64,000 nt of DNA from Spirosoma panaciterrae DSM 21099. Its GTDB lineage: Bacteria > Bacteroidota > Bacteroidia > Cytophagales > Spirosomataceae. The translations under genes were made by a program, and so were the position numbers. Position 1 is the first letter of the stretch; every line of letters begins with the position of its first letter. A model generated the notes under the pieces. The model was not told where the DNA came from. It made no database searches and was given only the letters and a program-made list of their open reading frames with translations. Positions 51,340 to 59,242 of this stretch are shown here, in pieces. The stretch covers positions 62,001 through 126,000 of the forward strand of contig NZ_KB893176.1 of NCBI RefSeq assembly GCF_000374025.1, in the 5' to 3' direction.

Positions 51340-53493
51340 CTACAAGCCGGAAATAATGCGGGCATAGACATTATTAGCCGGATTACTATCATAGCTACCA
51401 CTGGAATCATCGGCGATGTTCACCGTCATATTAGACACGCTGCCCGAGTTAGCCGTTGTTCGGCGGAGGGTGAAGCCAATCACCGATTGGGAATTGGCGC
51501 CAATCAACTGGCCAGAGTTGAGGGTCAACGTTAGCTGTTGACCAACCAGGTTATTGACCATTGTCCATTTACCGTTTTCCACACTCACCGGATTGGCCGT
51601 ACCGCCTGACACAACGATGCTGGTAAGCGACGAGTTAAACGAAAGGCTGTAGCCTGTGGGAGCGGAGACCGTCAGAGTCACACTGCCAGGGCTGGTAGGC
51701 TTTCCCCCTACCTCAAACACATTGACCACAAATTGACGGCTCGATTCGGGACCATTGGCTGAAAAGTTGGCCTGAGGTAAGGACACGGTCGGAGACAGGT
51801 CAGGTAAAACGGCGACCGTTACAGTAACAGAAGAAGGACTACTGGTGCAATTGTTGGTGGTACAAGTAGCCTGATAAACAAACGAGCCAGTCAGACTGGT
51901 CGAAACGGGGATGCTGGTACCAGCACCACTCACACCATTAGGTCCGTTCCAGTTGACCGTCCCACCACAGTACTTACCTAGCAGCATTACACTAGGCGAG
52001 TTCCGGCTTACTGTGAGGGAGGAGGCCCCAGTGATGGTTTGCAGGTACACATTGGGATTCGTTTCATCAACACCGATATCGATGCGGCCGTTATTGATGC
52101 GATCAGCCAGGCCAGGGATATCCGCCAGGTCTGGCCAGCGTATCAGAAGGGAATTATCGCCCTGGTCGGTAAGCATCGTGTTACAGGCGGCCACTGTAGG
52201 GGTGCCATCAGCCAGGTTGACCAGGTGACGGCTAGGATCCGTAGGGCAGCCATAAACCAAATCGCCATATCGATGAATCCGACTGCCCGACACTTCAATA
52301 GTAGTCACGTCGAAGGTATTGCGGTTGGTTATACCACTCATGACACAGTGCGACAGATTGACGTTCGAGGTAAAACCCGATGGATATCCCAGTCCATCCC
52401 CAACCTGGCTGTTATGTGCATTGATAACCTGGCAATTAATTATATCGCTGGAGGCTCCACCCAGACTCGCCATCAGATAAAACACCGACCGAGGATACGA
52501 TCCGGAGGGTGAAGGATCATTGGTTTCAGGATGTATACCCACATTGTCGAACTTACAATTAATGATTCGGCACGTGTTGCCCGTCCCAAAGTTGACAATC
52601 AGCGCGGCAAGTGCATCATAGTCAATAGCGATGTCACTCTTAACAAAGTTAGTAATGAGGTTTACCCGAAACCAGTTCGAATTATATATAACCAGGTCCG
52701 CTTTACCGCCCCCATAGCTACGGTTTAGCACGGCCGAATTGGACATTAGAGTACCCATATTGACTAAGTAACAGGTCAATATGCGAAGATTCGCCAGTCC
52801 GCTTCCGCCGTTGGCAATGTTCGAGATCATTTGTCCGGCACCATCTGCGAGCGTCTGTTCCACCGTACAATTACTAACCGTAGGTTTGGACGTAGCATTC
52901 AAGGCAAAGTTAAGAATGCAATGGCCTACGAGATTGGTCGGAAGATTATTCGTTGTAGACGGGTCAAGTCCATCGTCGGCTTGCGCTGGTGCACCGAGCA
53001 CTTTGATGCGTATGCCATCGAGCAGGGTGCTTTCCGATGCATTCTTAAAAACGATGGTATGATTTTGATAGGGCATACCATAGATCTGTGTTTCGCCACC
53101 ATGGCGCTGACTCAGCGTAGCTTCGTCACCGGCAAAGTGACCGTATACCTTGACGCCACTGGGAATCAGAAAGTAGTGTCGAGCTAAGTACTGAAATTGA
53201 GCCTCGGTCGTATTATCTGCATCCTTGGGTATCTGAGAGAAGGGGTAAGTTGGATAGCCCCCCCCCGTCAGCCAGATTTGATCGCCCGACTGCGCCAGGG
53301 CCAGCGCTTTATAAACCGAAGCCGCCTTGGCCCAGCTTGTGCCGTCATTCGTTGCCGAGCTATCGGCTTTGACGTACCAGGTGCGTCCTTGCGCCAGGCT
53401 GATGGACAGTATACCCAGCCAGCAAAAACAAACGATGACAATACGCCAAAAAGCAACCGACTTTGGCGGAAAAAGAAATAAATAACGTTGCAT
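51340..53493 (-). CDS. Secreted right-handed beta-helix protein with Ig-like domains
   Basis: 717 residues. The signal peptide is AFWRIVIVCFCWLGILSISLAQG. The first 450 residues have a pectate-lyase/polymorphic-outer-membrane-type beta-helix layout: TWYVKADSSATNDGTSWAKA, ALAQSGDQIWLTGG, then short strand repeats (GHCILNFALNATSKPTVSNC, CRIINCKFDNVG, SDIINCQVINAH). After about 500 come an Ig-like segment with cysteines (GKYCGGTVNWNGPNG, YQATCTTNNCTSSPS) and a DUF11-like domain to the end (NPANNVYARIISGL). No type IX secretion C-terminal domain is evident. It is probably a cell-surface or secreted polysaccharide-binding protein or lyase; no catalytic residues are obvious. Confidence 0.75.
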   Translation of the reverse strand: MQRYLFLFPPKSVAFWRIVIVCFCWLGILSISLAQGRTWYVKADSSATNDGTSWAKAASVYKALALAQSGDQIWLTGGGYPTYPFSQIPKDADNTTEAQFQYLARHYFLIPSGVKVYGHFAGDEATLSQRHGGETQIYGMPYQNHTIVFKNASESTLLDGIRIKVLGAPAQADDGLDPSTTNNLPTNLVGHCILNFALNATSKPTVSNCTVEQTLADGAGQMISNIANGGSGLANLRILTCYLVNMGTLMSNSAVLNRSYGGGKADLVIYNSNWFRVNLITNFVKSDIAIDYDALAALIVNFGTGNTCRIINCKFDNVGIHPETNDPSPSGSYPRSVFYLMASLGGASSDIINCQVINAHNSQVGDGLGYPSGFTSNVNLSHCVMSGITNRNTFDVTTIEVSGSRIHRYGDLVYGCPTDPSRHLVNLADGTPTVAACNTMLTDQGDNSLLIRWPDLADIPGLADRINNGRIDIGVDETNPNVYLQTITGASSLTVSRNSPSVMLLGKYCGGTVNWNGPNGVSGAGTSIPVSTSLTGSFVYQATCTTNNCTSSPSSVTVTVAVLPDLSPTVSLPQANFSANGPESSRQFVVNVFEVGGKPTSPGSVTLTVSAPTGYSLSFNSSLTSIVVSGGTANPVSVENGKWTMVNNLVGQQLTLTLNSGQLIGANSQSVIGFTLRRTTANSGSVSNMTVNIADDSSGSYDSNPANNVYARIISGL

Positions 53494-53791
53494 GGAATGG
53501 AGCGCGATTGATTAATGATTGATTCGTCGTATTCGCGATCAAAAGTGATTGAACAGTGCTGCTTGGGCTATAAAAATCATCCCAATGGCTATAAGGATTT
53601 TCCCAAATCACTTCCAGGGGGCTTTTTTTACGTTAAAAATGGAGAATGGGAGGCCTCTTATAGGATTTGGGAGAAAATTGATAGCCTGAACCAGAGGCTT
53701 GATAGACCTTTGTTTCAACGTTTTGTCGAGGTGGATCTACGCCTGGCAGGGCGTTCAAACTTGTTCATTAATCACCTTTCCAATCAACACG

Positions 53792-54436
53792 ATGACACTC
53801 CGATTAGGCGACCTCGCCCCCGATTTTACGGCTCAGACCACGGAAGGCACGATTCATTTTTATGAGTGGCTCGGCAATTCCTGGGGGATGCTTTTTTCTC
53901 ACCCTGCCGATTTTACCCCCGTTTGCACCACCGAGCTTGGTCGCACGGCCTCGTTAAATGATGAGTTCGCCAGGCGGGGCGTTAAGGTGATTGCGGTTAG
54001 CGTCGATCCACTGGAATCCCATACTGAATGGATTAAAGACATCAATGAAACCCAAAACACCACCGTCAATTTCCCGCTGATTGCCGATGCCGACCGCAAC
54101 GTGGCCGAATTGTACGACATGATCCATCCGAACGCCAGCGAGAAAGCCACCGTCCGATCGGTATTTATTATTGGCCCTGATAAAAAGATCAAGCTAACGC
54201 TGACCTATCCCGCGTCAACTGGTCGGAATTTTAACGAATTGCTCCGGGTTATCGACTCGCTGCAATTAACGGCCAATTATCAGGTAGCCACGCCCGCTGA
54301 CTGGCAGGAAGGAGAAGACGTTATTGTGGTGCCTGCCGTCAGTACGGAAGCCGCCATTGAGAAATTCCCCAAAGGTGTAACCGTTGTAAAGCCATATCTA
54401 CGGACGACTCCCCAACCTAATCTGCCAACCAATTAG
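53792..54436 (+). CDS. 1-Cys peroxiredoxin (Prx6 type)
   Basis: 214 residues from the ATG at 53792 (MTLRLGDLAPDFTAQTTEG). The peroxidatic cysteine is in SHPADFTPVCTTELGR, with the supporting Arg in TVRSVFIIGPDKKIK. The C-terminal Prx6 extension (TYPASTGRNFNELLRVIDSLQ, then VATPADWQEGEDVIV) is present, and there is no second resolving cysteine. It reduces peroxides, including lipid hydroperoxides, in the cytoplasm. The 298 nt upstream hold a short open frame that is not a gene. Its stop codon overlaps that of the convergent hybrid regulator gene. Confidence 0.93.
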   Translation: MTLRLGDLAPDFTAQTTEGTIHFYEWLGNSWGMLFSHPADFTPVCTTELGRTASLNDEFARRGVKVIAVSVDPLESHTEWIKDINETQNTTVNFPLIADADRNVAELYDMIHPNASEKATVRSVFIIGPDKKIKLTLTYPASTGRNFNELLRVIDSLQLTANYQVATPADWQEGEDVIVVPAVSTEAAIEKFPKGVTVVKPYLRTTPQPNLPTN

Positions 54437-57400
54437 CGTCGCCGGGCGGCAACATATTCGGTGGGGGTAAGCTGATACATTTCCCGAAAGCATTTGGAGA
54501 AATAAGCCGGACTATCGAATCCAACTCGGTAGGCTGTTTCAGAACTTGTATAACCTTGTTGGAGAAAATCGGCCGCTCGTCTGAGTCGATACGTCCGAAT
54601 CAACTCCCCCGCCGACATGCCCGTCATCGCTTTCAGTTTTCGATGCAGACTCATTCGACTCAGGTGGGTTTGTCCTATCAACTCATCGGCACCAAAGGCT
54701 GAATTATCAAGACTCGCTTCGATTAAGTCGTAGATCTGATCGAGAAACGTGTCAGTCGTTAAATCTGGTGGCGCTTCCGTTAACAGCGGATCGGGCAGAA
54801 TCAATGAGCTACGTACCCACTCGCGTAGTTGTCGGCGCTGCTCAAGGCGATTGCGTATCCGAAGCTGAAGTTCCTGTACGGAGAACGGCTTGGTTATGTA
54901 ATCATCGGCCCCTGCTGCCAAGCCCTCTATACGGCTCTCGGGCGACGATTTGGCCGTTAGCAACACCACAGGAATGTGGCTGGTTCGAGTATCGGCTTTT
55001 AGTTGTTCACAAAGGGCATAACCCGTCATGACAGGCATAAGTACATCGCTGATGATCAGATCGGGCATTAATTCAATGGCTCGTCCAAGGCCATCAGCAC
55101 CGTTGGCAGCACGGTAAATTAGGTAGGATGTGGGAAAACTATCCGCGATAAACTCGGCTAACTCTGGGTTGTCTTCTACCAGTAGTATGACTGGTGATTC
55201 ATCAGATCGCTCATCCGTAGAAGTCTCCGTCGGATCCACTGTTGAAGTGCTATTTGGGTCTATTGCTGGCCTGTTTAATGTCACTGAACGATAGGGTAAC
55301 ACAACCGTAAACGTACTTCCCTGTCCAACTTCACTGGTAACCGTAATGGAGCCTTTCTGCAAGTCAACCAGTTCCTTCACCAGTGCTAAGCCAATACCAG
55401 TTCCTTCCTGCTGCCGGTAACCTGTTATTCCAGCATTTGAGTCATCGGTCTGATAGAAACGTTCAAAAATATGCGCACGCTTATCCGCTGGAATACCAAT
55501 TCCTGAATCCGAAACGGTCAGGGTAATCGACGGAGCCAGATAAACGTCAATAAGACCGCCCGAAGGGGTAAACTTCAGGGCATTGGCCACCAGATTATAC
55601 AAAATACGTTCCAGCTTGCGGGCATCAAAATAGTATTCCTGAGCCAACTCACTGGCTGAAAATTGTAGCCGTATCCCTTTCGTTTCAGCCTGAGGTATAA
55701 ACAATTGGACAACGTCATCGACAAATTGAACGACATCACCTCTGGTTTCGTCAACCTGAAGAGCGCCCGCTTCCAATTTCGACAAATCCATAAGTTGGTT
55801 CACGAGTCCCAGCAACTGATGCGCATTTCGATCAATCGTTGCCACCTTGCGAAGGTCATCCGGGTCATGAAGTTTGCGCTGTAACTGCTGAACAGGGGCC
55901 AGAATCAAGGTCAGTGGCGTTCGGAATTCATGGGTAATATTTGAAAAAAAACGAGTTTTCATTTCATCCATCGCTTTGAGCTGCTCGGCTTCTTTTCTTC
56001 GCCAATACCCCCGAAATACTACTACGATACCACTGCTACCAGCGAGTAAATAAATCAGGTAAGCCCACCAACTCTTCCACCAGGGCGGGTGGATGATAAC
56101 GGACAGCACCCGAACATGCGGACTCCATATACCCGATGTGTTGGACGCATTTAGTCGGAGTGTATAGGTTCCGGGTTCCAGATTCGTATAAACGGCTTCG
56201 GGTCGGTCGGCAAGTATCCACCCTCTATCAATTCCCTCCAGTTGATAGCGGTAGCGCAGTTTGTCCGTATTATTATACTGCAACGCAGCAAAGCCGACCA
56301 TCAAAAAATTCTGGTCATGATTCAGCACTAATTGCTTAACCGTCTGAATCGGTAATGAATCCGTCAACCTTGCCTGAACAGGTCGATTATTAATTCGTAG
56401 ATCGGTTAGTTCAACAGGCGGCTGATACCGATCATCGCTTAGAGCCGCAGGATTAAAAGCCGTGATGCCTTCCAAGCCACCGAGCAAGATCCGATCGTTA
56501 GGAAGATGCAGAAAATGAAACCGATTGAACTCATCGGCCAGTAAACCATCTTTTCGATTGTAGGTTTGTAGCTGTAGGGGCTTCCTGGCAGCCGGCCGGG
56601 TAATTCGGCATAAGCCCTGGTTGGTAGCTACCCACAGATACCCCCGCTGATCAGGAATAGCCGCGTAGATCACGTTATTCGGCAAACCATCCTGTTTGGT
56701 AAATCGTTGGCAACGCCCCGTTCGTTTATCAAATCGGCACAAGCCCCCTCCAAATGTTCCAACCCAGAGAATGGATGGGTCAGCGGGATCGCTGGAGATA
56801 CAAAATAGGGTATTACTGCTGAGCGAGGTGGAATCACCGGGTTGATGGGCAAATTGTTGGATATGTCCTGAAACACGATTTACCCGGTACAACCCCCGCG
56901 AGCCAGTTGATACCCAGATGGCCTGTTCGTCGACTACGGCCTGAAACACGGTAGTCTTTTGGCTTACCCGAGCATAATTCGGTCGAACACGATAGGGGAA
57001 CGACTTCCAACGGCGAGTTGAATGATCGAACCAGATGGCTGCCGAGTCACAGATCGCCCAAACATGCCCCTTAGGGTCTGTAGTCAATGAGATTGGCGAA
57101 TGACCATCCGTTTTCTGCCAGGCAGTCGGAACGGGTATCGTTGTCAGCAATCGGCTATGCAGGTCAAGCTGATAAAACGGCGCATTGCCAACGGTGAACC
57201 ATAGGTTTTGTTTTGAATCCAGCGTATACCGAAAGTTATAACTAGACGTACTTTGGGGGAAACTAGGCAGTTCCGACATTGGAACACCTAGTTGATGAAC
57301 TAACAGATCAGTATAGAAATTGGTCTGATAAGGCCGCGCATCAAACTGCATAGCCTGCAAATTATACCGACGTACGCCTAACCCGTTGGTCCCAATCCAA

Positions 57401-58398
57401 AGCACATCCGACCGATCGATGTGCATACTTTGGATCTGCCAGTCTTGGGTTGCCTGAGCCAGCAGATGAAGCCCTACTTGCTCCTTAAAGCGAAATACCA
57501 GGTTATTATAAGCCAGATAATCGTTGCCCCGGCTGTCACTGGCAAACTGAACGAGGTCTGCCTGACGAATCGGATGGGGTATCGTAAAGCTGCGTAGTGT
57601 TCCCGAACGAGGCTCAAACACCGACAAAAAATGGGGAGAAGCCAGCAGTAAACAACCATCTTGGCGTTCGTAAAGCCCAACTATAGTCTGCTCTGGTAAT
57701 CGAACGGGCGAATTCGGCCCGTCGTGGTAATGCGTAAACTGATTCGTTTGGGGGTCCAATCGGTCTAGTCCCGCTGAGGTAGCCACCCAAAGAAACCCTT
57801 GTCGATCTTCAAGTACGGTTCGAACCTGGTTACTGGTTAATGACATCGATTGACCCGCCACATGGCGGTAGTGGTAAACCCGTCGCGCTCCTGGGTCAAG
57901 ACGGGCCAGGCCCTGATTCAGAAAAACCACCCATAGCTGGCCACGCCGACTTGCAACAATCTCGGTCAGACGATAATCAGAAAAGGGTTTATAGAAGGGC
58001 TGACGGTGAATATGGGTAAACGTTTCCTGAAAAGGATCGAATAAATCGATCGTACGTTCTCCGGCCACCCAAAGTAACCCCTGCGAATCGCGTGTAAGAT
58101 GTTTAACGCCAACTACTGACAAGGATGAACGTCCATCGTCATCGGGTTGAAACACGTTAAAGTGCGTGCCATCGTATCGGCATAGCCCATCCAGGGTAGC
58201 CATCCAGATAAACCCACGCTGATCCTGGGTTATGGCTGGTACAAATGCCTGAGGTAAGCCCTGGCGATCGGTAATAGACTCTGCCACAGGCAACTGTTGG
58301 GCCTCAATAATTCCAAATCCAATAAGTAATACACTCAGTAAACTAAAAGAATAGACTGTTGGCCGTTTCAAAACGCTCCATAAACCTTCAAATCCCAT
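54433..58398 (-). CDS. Hybrid two-component system regulator (propeller-HK-REC-AraC)
   Basis: 1321 residues from the ATG at 58398. Order: signal peptide (VYSFSLLSVLLIGFGIIEAQ); a double propeller of two-component-regulator repeats (GFIWMATLDGLCRYDG, LLWVAGERTIDLFDP); a Y_Y_Y domain; one membrane helix near 785; HisKA near 823 (FFSNITHEFRTPLTLILAP); HATPase (NLVANALKFTPSGG, VSDSGIGIPADKRAHIFERF); receiver near 1070 (VILLVEDNPELAEF, Asp in LIISDVLMP, Lys in DDYITKPF); and an AraC DNA-binding domain (TYRLRRAADFLQQGYTSSE, VGFDSPAYFSKCFREMYQLTP). Such proteins sense oligosaccharides in the periplasm and activate neighbouring utilisation genes; the beta-helix gene is the nearest candidate target. 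Confidence 0.93.
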   Translation of the reverse strand: MGFEGLWSVLKRPTVYSFSLLSVLLIGFGIIEAQQLPVAESITDRQGLPQAFVPAITQDQRGFIWMATLDGLCRYDGTHFNVFQPDDDGRSSLSVVGVKHLTRDSQGLLWVAGERTIDLFDPFQETFTHIHRQPFYKPFSDYRLTEIVASRRGQLWVVFLNQGLARLDPGARRVYHYRHVAGQSMSLTSNQVRTVLEDRQGFLWVATSAGLDRLDPQTNQFTHYHDGPNSPVRLPEQTIVGLYERQDGCLLLASPHFLSVFEPRSGTLRSFTIPHPIRQADLVQFASDSRGNDYLAYNNLVFRFKEQVGLHLLAQATQDWQIQSMHIDRSDVLWIGTNGLGVRRYNLQAMQFDARPYQTNFYTDLLVHQLGVPMSELPSFPQSTSSYNFRYTLDSKQNLWFTVGNAPFYQLDLHSRLLTTIPVPTAWQKTDGHSPISLTTDPKGHVWAICDSAAIWFDHSTRRWKSFPYRVRPNYARVSQKTTVFQAVVDEQAIWVSTGSRGLYRVNRVSGHIQQFAHQPGDSTSLSSNTLFCISSDPADPSILWVGTFGGGLCRFDKRTGRCQRFTKQDGLPNNVIYAAIPDQRGYLWVATNQGLCRITRPAARKPLQLQTYNRKDGLLADEFNRFHFLHLPNDRILLGGLEGITAFNPAALSDDRYQPPVELTDLRINNRPVQARLTDSLPIQTVKQLVLNHDQNFLMVGFAALQYNNTDKLRYRYQLEGIDRGWILADRPEAVYTNLEPGTYTLRLNASNTSGIWSPHVRVLSVIIHPPWWKSWWAYLIYLLAGSSGIVVVFRGYWRRKEAEQLKAMDEMKTRFFSNITHEFRTPLTLILAPVQQLQRKLHDPDDLRKVATIDRNAHQLLGLVNQLMDLSKLEAGALQVDETRGDVVQFVDDVVQLFIPQAETKGIRLQFSASELAQEYYFDARKLERILYNLVANALKFTPSGGLIDVYLAPSITLTVSDSGIGIPADKRAHIFERFYQTDDSNAGITGYRQQEGTGIGLALVKELVDLQKGSITVTSEVGQGSTFTVVLPYRSVTLNRPAIDPNSTSTVDPTETSTDERSDESPVILLVEDNPELAEFIADSFPTSYLIYRAANGADGLGRAIELMPDLIISDVLMPVMTGYALCEQLKADTRTSHIPVVLLTAKSSPESRIEGLAAGADDYITKPFSVQELQLRIRNRLEQRRQLREWVRSSLILPDPLLTEAPPDLTTDTFLDQIYDLIEASLDNSAFGADELIGQTHLSRMSLHRKLKAMTGMSAGELIRTYRLRRAADFLQQGYTSSETAYRVGFDSPAYFSKCFREMYQLTPTEYVAARRR

Positions 58399-58543
58399 CG
58401 GACACAGCGATATAGAATGAAAAATACAAGCACATTTTATCATTTCCAACAAGAATCGAAAGGGTTTTTAAGAAGATTGGCTGTGCGCTGGCAAGTGCTT
58501 AAGGCTCAGTTATAGACTTGCTATAGTGGAGATTTTCTAAGCT

Positions 58544-58757
58544 ACCATTGAGGAAGTGAGGGACAACGGCAGCGGTATTGCCAATGTAGTAAAAGAGAAG
58601 AAATTACAACTTTCTTCACCACAAAGCCCACGGGTGTGGTAGCGAGCTTAAGCCTCTTGCTGAGTTACGATATTATTACTAAAGGACACGGGGGTAGCTT
58701 GAAGGTGGAGAGTCAGATTGGGGGTGGAAGGTTTGTTTACCATCGAGCTACCTTAAA
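58544..58757 (+). pseudogene. Histidine kinase ATPase-domain relic
   Basis: Forward frames recover the end of a GHKL ATPase domain. One frame (from 58556) reads VRDNGSGIANVVKEK; a neighbouring frame from about 58611 reads FFTTKPTGVVASLSLLLSYD, followed by IITKGHGGSLKVESQIGGGR. The intact family sequence is FFTTKPTG.GTGLGLSLSYDIITKGHGG, so the G2 box has decayed from GTGLGL to VVASLS. At least one frameshift and the loss of the N-terminal part are needed. It resembles the other relic at 19243-19853, but is more decayed. Confidence 0.75.
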
Positions 58758-59064
58758 CAACTCACCCCAATACGTTGGTCTAGCAGAGATTCACAAAACG
58801 CCCTAATTTTGAGATGGATACACTTCTAGTCCAGGTTTATTCTTTCTTTATGAAGTAAAGTCTCAAATAGTTATCTCATAAATTAAAGTCAAAATCTCAC
58901 GTTTTAGCTGAGTTTATGATACGAAATATCGCTCTGTGCCATTCGCATTATTTACACCGCGTTATTGGTCAAAGGCAGTCAGTTAAGTTTGCCAATTTTA
59001 CACATTAGGAACAAGTCGAAAATTTACCCGCTCCAGCGGCCTGGCTCTTTGCCTGGTTATGGCC

Positions 59065-59156
59065 AACAATACATTGGATACCACGGCTTCGACCATGAAA
59101 TGAATCGACTTGCGACAGTACGTGCGCAACGATAGCGACAATTAAACTGAAAATTG
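59065..59156 (+). repeat. Dispersed repeat, copy 2 (partner at 19033-19125)
   Basis: Inverted relative to the copy at 19033-19125 on the window, but in the same orientation relative to the adjacent kinase relic. It begins AACAATACATTGG, contains CATGAAATGAATCGACTT and ends AAAATTG. About 80 of 92 positions agree with one single-base indel. Confidence 0.75.
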
Positions 59157-59185
59157 ACACGCTGACCGATAGCTCCCAGCATAGA

Positions 59186-59220
59186 AAAAGCCACCAACTT
59201 ACGATGAAGCTGGTGGCTTT
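59186..59220 (-). terminator. Rho-independent terminator of gcvP
   Basis: Inverted repeat AAAAAGCCACCAACTT and AAGCTGGTGGCTTT, one mismatch, with a 6-nt loop. The A-run on the low-coordinate side becomes a U-tract in minus-strand RNA. It lies 22 nt after the gcvP stop. Confidence 0.8.
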
Positions 59221-59242
59221 GGGCTAGTTATACTATGGCTGA

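Larger units (their letters stand above)
58399..59242. other. 844-nt region with gene relics and a repeat
   Basis: Separates the hybrid regulator and the end of gcvP. It contains a histidine-kinase relic (58544-58757), the second copy of the 92-nt dispersed repeat (59065-59156) and the gcvP terminator (59186-59220). Nothing further was recognised. The regulator's promoter should lie at 58400-58540. Confidence 0.6.

Noticed and set aside
51340-53493. Type IX secretion C-terminal domain on the beta-helix protein
   Set aside because: The last 80 residues look like a DUF11-type Ig domain and lack the usual glycine- and lysine-containing CTD motifs.
53515-53865. Plus-strand open frame before and overlapping the peroxiredoxin start
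   Set aside because: It reads into the peroxiredoxin gene in another frame, with no domain or signal.
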